Assembly: GCF_030440595.1 (NCBI RefSeq)
Contig: NZ_CP047452.1
Span: 124,001-188,000, forward strand
Reading direction: 5' to 3'
Origin: Corynebacterium glucuronolyticum DSM 44120
Lineage (GTDB): Bacteria > Actinomycetota > Actinomycetes > Mycobacteriales > Mycobacteriaceae
Length of the DNA stretch: 64,000 nt
Part shown: in pieces, positions 61,232 to 64,000 of the stretch
How the letters are laid out: the number at the start of each line of letters is the position of its first letter
Position numbering within the stretch: the first letter of the stretch is position 1
Notes under the pieces: model-generated
Seen by the model: only the letters and a program-made list of their open reading frames with translations
Databases searched by the model: none
What the model was told of the DNA's origin: nothing
Translations under genes and position numbers: made by a program

Positions 61232-61798
61232 TTACGCCTCGGCGGGGATATTCCCCAGCGCCGAGTTCACCGTGCCAACCAGCACACCGAGAGCGGTCAA
61301 GGGGATGGCGAGCACTCCGAGACCAATACCCCAGGCGGGCGACTCGTCGCCCTCGGTGTAGTGGGCGAGCTCGGCAAGGGCAGCCAGGCAGAAGGCCTCG
61401 AGACCAAGTGTCTGAGCAGACAGTGAGACATCCACTTTGCGGTTGTGGCGGGCGTCGACAAGCGTCCAGGTAGCAAGCCCCACGGAGAGGAGGACAGGAA
61501 CGGCGGCGGCGGGGCGCGCCGTGATGAGGCGATCGGGGCGCAGGTCAAGGCCCCAATGGGTGGGGAGCGTGACATCGCGCATGCCCACGAAGTGGCCCGC
61601 GACAGCGGCGAGCGCGACGCCGGCAAGTGGCGCCCAGGTGAGTGCCTGAGAGACCCGGGCCGGGGTGTGCGCTTCTAGGTCAGGGAGGGAATCGTCGGGG
61701 CGGATGAGGCCCGTGGCGACGGCCACCTTGCCCAGGTTGAGGTTCCAGCCAAGACCGTACGGCTTGGCGATAAGCCACGAGGGGTTTTCCTTATGGCG
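61232..61798 (-). CDS. DUF5808-like membrane protein with no proper start codon
   Basis: From GTG 61726 the product has 164 residues with four helices (ALTWAPLAGVALAAVAGHFV, AAAVPVLLSVGLATWTLV, LEAFCLAALAELAHY, GLGVLAIPLTALGVLVG). In the same frame upstream, RHKENPSWLIAKPYGLGWNL and NLGKVAVAT is the conserved DUF5808-type opening (N-P-K-GxGWxxN). No ATG, GTG or TTG suits it, because the frame begins right after the TAA of the secreted gene. Either a non-standard start, read-through of that TAA, or 5' truncation must be assumed. Confidence 0.5.
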   Translation of the reverse strand, partial: RHKENPSWLIAKPYGLGWNLNLGKVAVATGLIRPDDSLPDLEAHTPARVSQALTWAPLAGVALAAVAGHFVGMRDVTLPTHWGLDLRPDRLITARPAAAVPVLLSVGLATWTLVDARHNRKVDVSLSAQTLGLEAFCLAALAELAHYTEGDESPAWGIGLGVLAIPLTALGVLVGTVNSALGNIPAEA

Positions 61799-61801
61799 TA
61801 C

Positions 61802-62365
61802 TTAGATCTGGATGCCGAAGCCCGCGAGGAACTTCTTCACAATCTGGATGAGATCCGGAATGGACATCCACTGGTTGAGAACCGGGATGAACACCTGGCT
61901 GGCGGGCTGGCCGGAGCTCGTCACGGCGGTGCCTTCCGGTGCAGGGGCGGGCTGCAGGCCGGCCGCCTCAACGGTTGCGGGTGCAGCAGGCGCAGCGGGC
62001 TGCGTAGGCTGAGCAGGTTGTGCAGGAGCGGCAGGCGCAGCGGGCGCAGCGGGTTGCGCGGGCTCCGTCGTCCGCGCCGCCGACCCATCCTTCAACCCAC
62101 ACCTGTTCGCGGCCTCGTCGATGCGGCCGAGCGCGGCGATGATCTGTCCGCCGCGCGCGTCGAAGGCGGCGACGGCGCGCGCCTGGGCGACCTTGTTGTT
62201 ATAGTCGGCGGTGTTGGTCCAGTACTTGGAGGCCTGCGCGCACGAGATCTGCCCGTTGGGGATGGCGTGCAGCGCGTTGTCGATCATGTCGGCGTGTGCT
62301 GCCGGGGCCACGAGCGTCGCGGCGAGTGTGCAGCTGACAATTCCAGCGCGTAGTTTCGTATGCAT
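61802..62365 (-). CDS. Secreted protein with Pro/Ala repeats
   Basis: From ATG 62365 (MHTKLRAGIVSCTLAATLVA) the product has 187 residues, with a signal peptide cut after AHA. The mature domain begins DMIDNALHAIPNGQISCAQA and has two Cys (ISCAQ, NRCGL) that could pair. A low-complexity PAAPAAPAAPAQPAQPTQPA linker follows, likely to span the wall. The C-terminal segment (QVFIPVLNQWMSIPDLIQIV, KKFLAGFGIQI) is mildly hydrophobic. It is divergent from the ABC transporter genes with only 28 bases between starts. Function is unknown. Confidence 0.65.
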   Translation of the reverse strand: MHTKLRAGIVSCTLAATLVAPAAHADMIDNALHAIPNGQISCAQASKYWTNTADYNNKVAQARAVAAFDARGGQIIAALGRIDEAANRCGLKDGSAARTTEPAQPAAPAAPAAPAQPAQPTQPAAPAAPATVEAAGLQPAPAPEGTAVTSSGQPASQVFIPVLNQWMSIPDLIQIVKKFLAGFGIQI

Positions 62366-62393
62366 GGTGCAGAGTATAAACAACAATAGTCAC

Positions 62394-63062
62394 ATGCGTA
62401 ACACAGTTGCCCGTGCAGAGGCTGTGACTATGCGGTACGGAACCGGTGAGAACGCCGTCACCGCCCTGGATAACGTAACCATCGCCATCCCCGGCGGCCA
62501 GTGGACCACGGTCATGGGTGCCTCCGGCAGCGGCAAGTCCACACTGTTGCACGTGTTGGCGGGGCTGACCGTCCCCACGAGCGGCCAGGTGTTCCTCGGT
62601 GACCGCGACATCACGCGCCTGTCGGAAAACGCCCGCGCGCGCCTGCGCCGCACGGACATCGGCGTCGTCTTCCAGGAGTTCAACCTCGTCCCGGTCCTCA
62701 ACGTCAAAGACAACCTCCTCCTGCCCAGTCGCCTCGCACACCGTGTGGACAAGGACTGGTTCGAGCATGTCGTCGCCACCCTGGGCCTCGGCGACCGCCT
62801 CCGTCACCTGCCCCGCGAGCTCTCCGGCGGCCAGCGCCAGCGCGTCGCTGTGGGGCGCGCGGTCCTCACCCGCCCGCGCCTCATCCTCGCCGACGAGCCC
62901 ACGGGGAACCTCGATTCGAAAACCTCCCGGAGCGTCCTCTCCATGTTTCGTTCGCTTGTCGACGATCTGGGGCAAACGCTTTTCATGATCACTCACGATG
63001 CGTCCGCCGCCGAGTACGGGGAGAACACCCTCCACATGCAGGACGGGAGGCTCACCGCGTGA
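62394..63062 (+). CDS. ABC transporter ATP-binding protein (MacB/LolD type)
   Basis: From ATG 62394 the product has 222 residues. It has Walker A GASGSGKSTLLH, Q-loop FQEFNLVP, signature LSGGQRQRVAVGRA, Walker B LILADEPTGNLDSKTS and switch His in MITHD. The EPTGNLD sequence is typical of exporters paired with FtsX/MacB-like permeases, and such a permease gene follows with a GTGA overlap. TATAAA 18 bases before the ATG may be a -10 element giving a very short leader. The substrate is unknown; many such pairs export peptides or help release envelope lipids or proteins. Confidence 0.9.
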   Translation: MRNTVARAEAVTMRYGTGENAVTALDNVTIAIPGGQWTTVMGASGSGKSTLLHVLAGLTVPTSGQVFLGDRDITRLSENARARLRRTDIGVVFQEFNLVPVLNVKDNLLLPSRLAHRVDKDWFEHVVATLGLGDRLRHLPRELSGGQRQRVAVGRAVLTRPRLILADEPTGNLDSKTSRSVLSMFRSLVDDLGQTLFMITHDASAAEYGENTLHMQDGRLTA

Positions 63063-64000
63063 TTCGCCTCGCCCTCGCCCAGCTGTGGCACCGCCCGCTG
63101 CGCTACCTCGCCCTGCTGCTCGCCGTCGTCGCCGCGGTTGCGCTCACCGTCGCCTCGGCGGCGATCGGCCTGAGCATCACGGACTCCGTCAACCGCACGT
63201 TCGCCGCCCCGTACGCGGGCGTCGCCTCCGTCGTGGAGGACGCGACCGAGCCCGCACCCGGCGCCGTCCTCGACCGCGTCACCACCGCCCACCTGCTGGA
63301 AGAGGGCAACCTCTACACCACGGTGACCATCACCGGCATCACCGACGGCCCCCTGCAGTGGCGCGACGTCATCGGTGGCCGACTTCCGGAAGCACCGAAC
63401 GAGGTGGCGACCACCGGTGCGACGCCACCGATCGGATCGGAAGTGACGCTCCTCATCGGCAGGGAGACCGTCACCGCAACCGTCGTCGGTGCTGTCACAC
63501 CGAGTGCGACGGAACAGCTCCTCGGCGCAGGCGGGCTCGTCGCCACCAACGACGCGATCGCCACGTGGGCTCCCCACTCCACAGGCGAGCTTCGCTCCTC
63601 CGTCCCCCTCAACGAGGGCGTGAGCGCCGCAGAGCACATCAAAAAGGTAACCGCCGAGTACTTCTCCTCGCGCAACAAATACTTCCTCCTCCTCGGCGCG
63701 TTTTCCGTCGTCGTCGCGATCGTGGCGGCGCTGACCATCTACTCGGCCATGTCCGTCATTGCGGGCGCCCGCATCCGCGAGTCCGGCCTCGTCCGCGCGA
63801 TCGGTGCCTCGTCGGTGGGGATTGTCGGATCGTTCACGGTGGAGGCGCTCGTCCTCGGCATTATCGGCGTTGCCCTCGGCCTGCCCCTTGGCCGCGTCCT
63901 CGCCCACTACGCGGCGGGCCTCGCCGCCGACCTCGGGATCCGCGTGCCGCTAACCGACGTCAGCGTCCCACCCGCCTGGCTAGCCGCAATCGGCCTCGCC
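63059..64000 (+). CDS. FtsX/MacB-like ABC transporter permease, partial
   Basis: The gene starts at GTG 63059, overlapping the ATPase stop (GTGA), and runs off the window; 314 residues are visible. The first helix (LRYLALLLAVVAAVALTVAS) is followed by an extracytoplasmic domain of about 170 residues, then the second helix (YFLLLGAFSVVVAIVAALTI) with the FtsX-family coupling segment GARIRESGLVRAIGASSVGI and a third helix (VEALVLGIIGVALGLPLGRV). It forms an exporter with the preceding ATPase. Confidence 0.85.
   Translation, partial: MIRLALAQLWHRPLRYLALLLAVVAAVALTVASAAIGLSITDSVNRTFAAPYAGVASVVEDATEPAPGAVLDRVTTAHLLEEGNLYTTVTITGITDGPLQWRDVIGGRLPEAPNEVATTGATPPIGSEVTLLIGRETVTATVVGAVTPSATEQLLGAGGLVATNDAIATWAPHSTGELRSSVPLNEGVSAAEHIKKVTAEYFSSRNKYFLLLGAFSVVVAIVAALTIYSAMSVIAGARIRESGLVRAIGASSVGIVGSFTVEALVLGIIGVALGLPLGRVLAHYAAGLAADLGIRVPLTDVSVPPAWLAAIGLA

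Overview
The window is a chromosomal segment of a Corynebacterium. The strongest evidence is the conserved division and cell-wall block fhaA-fhaB-pstP-rodA-pbpA-pknA-pknB-crgA (43890 to 35407), bioB with its small overlapping partner bsaP, and a copper locus in the gene order I recall from C. glutamicum (copO-cueP-copR-copS-HMA protein-copB) with matching CopR and CsoR operators. The backbone is GC-rich with C/G-ending codons. AT-richer patches mark foreign or decaying DNA.

Layout. 1-4300 is a corynebacterial variable region: a membrane protein, three tandem copies of a small secreted protein (two of them recombined), and an intact/broken pair of an unknown protein. 4472-4681 is a CRISPR array without cas genes, followed by a Panacea-type toxin-antitoxin pair (5791-4863). 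6409-12138 is a sucrose locus: broken fructokinase, scrB and PTS EIIBCA, interrupted by an HNH/DUF222-type gene whose near-identical sister lies at 34160-35278. Then come a DyP peroxidase, a BetT-like choline transporter, a cytidine deaminase, an AbiL/RloAB-like defence pair with a shattered second gene, a four-carbon sugar-acid operon with its GntR regulator, and a decayed ImmA/PIN module. 24049-35278 is mostly housekeeping: pth, PdxK/ThiD, the deoC-mutase-deoD-transporter operon, bioB-bsaP, ppiA and rhomboid. 35407-43890 is the division and Ser/Thr phosphorylation operon.

A tRNA-Leu(CAG) at 44053 opens an accessory region of about 17 kb. It holds transposase and resolvase relics, arsO with a fused and frameshifted acr3::arsR, merR/merA, a DinB-like protein, a serine resolvase with a candidate res site, the copper operons, a run of three gene stumps (DUF305, nhaA, kup), and a secreted protein with an overlapping small membrane protein. 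The window ends in a secreted Pro/Ala protein and an ABC exporter pair cut by the edge.

Genes working together. Sucrose enters through the PTS and is cleaved by ScrB, but the fructokinase that would use free fructose is disrupted. Deoxyribonucleoside salvage is complete from uptake to aldolase. Copper handling combines sensing (CopRS), oxidation (CopO), binding (CueP, HMA protein) and export (CopB). At least ten genes carry clear inactivating lesions, mostly in defence, toxin-antitoxin, metal-resistance and transport genes, so this is a chromosome that acquires such modules and then loses them.
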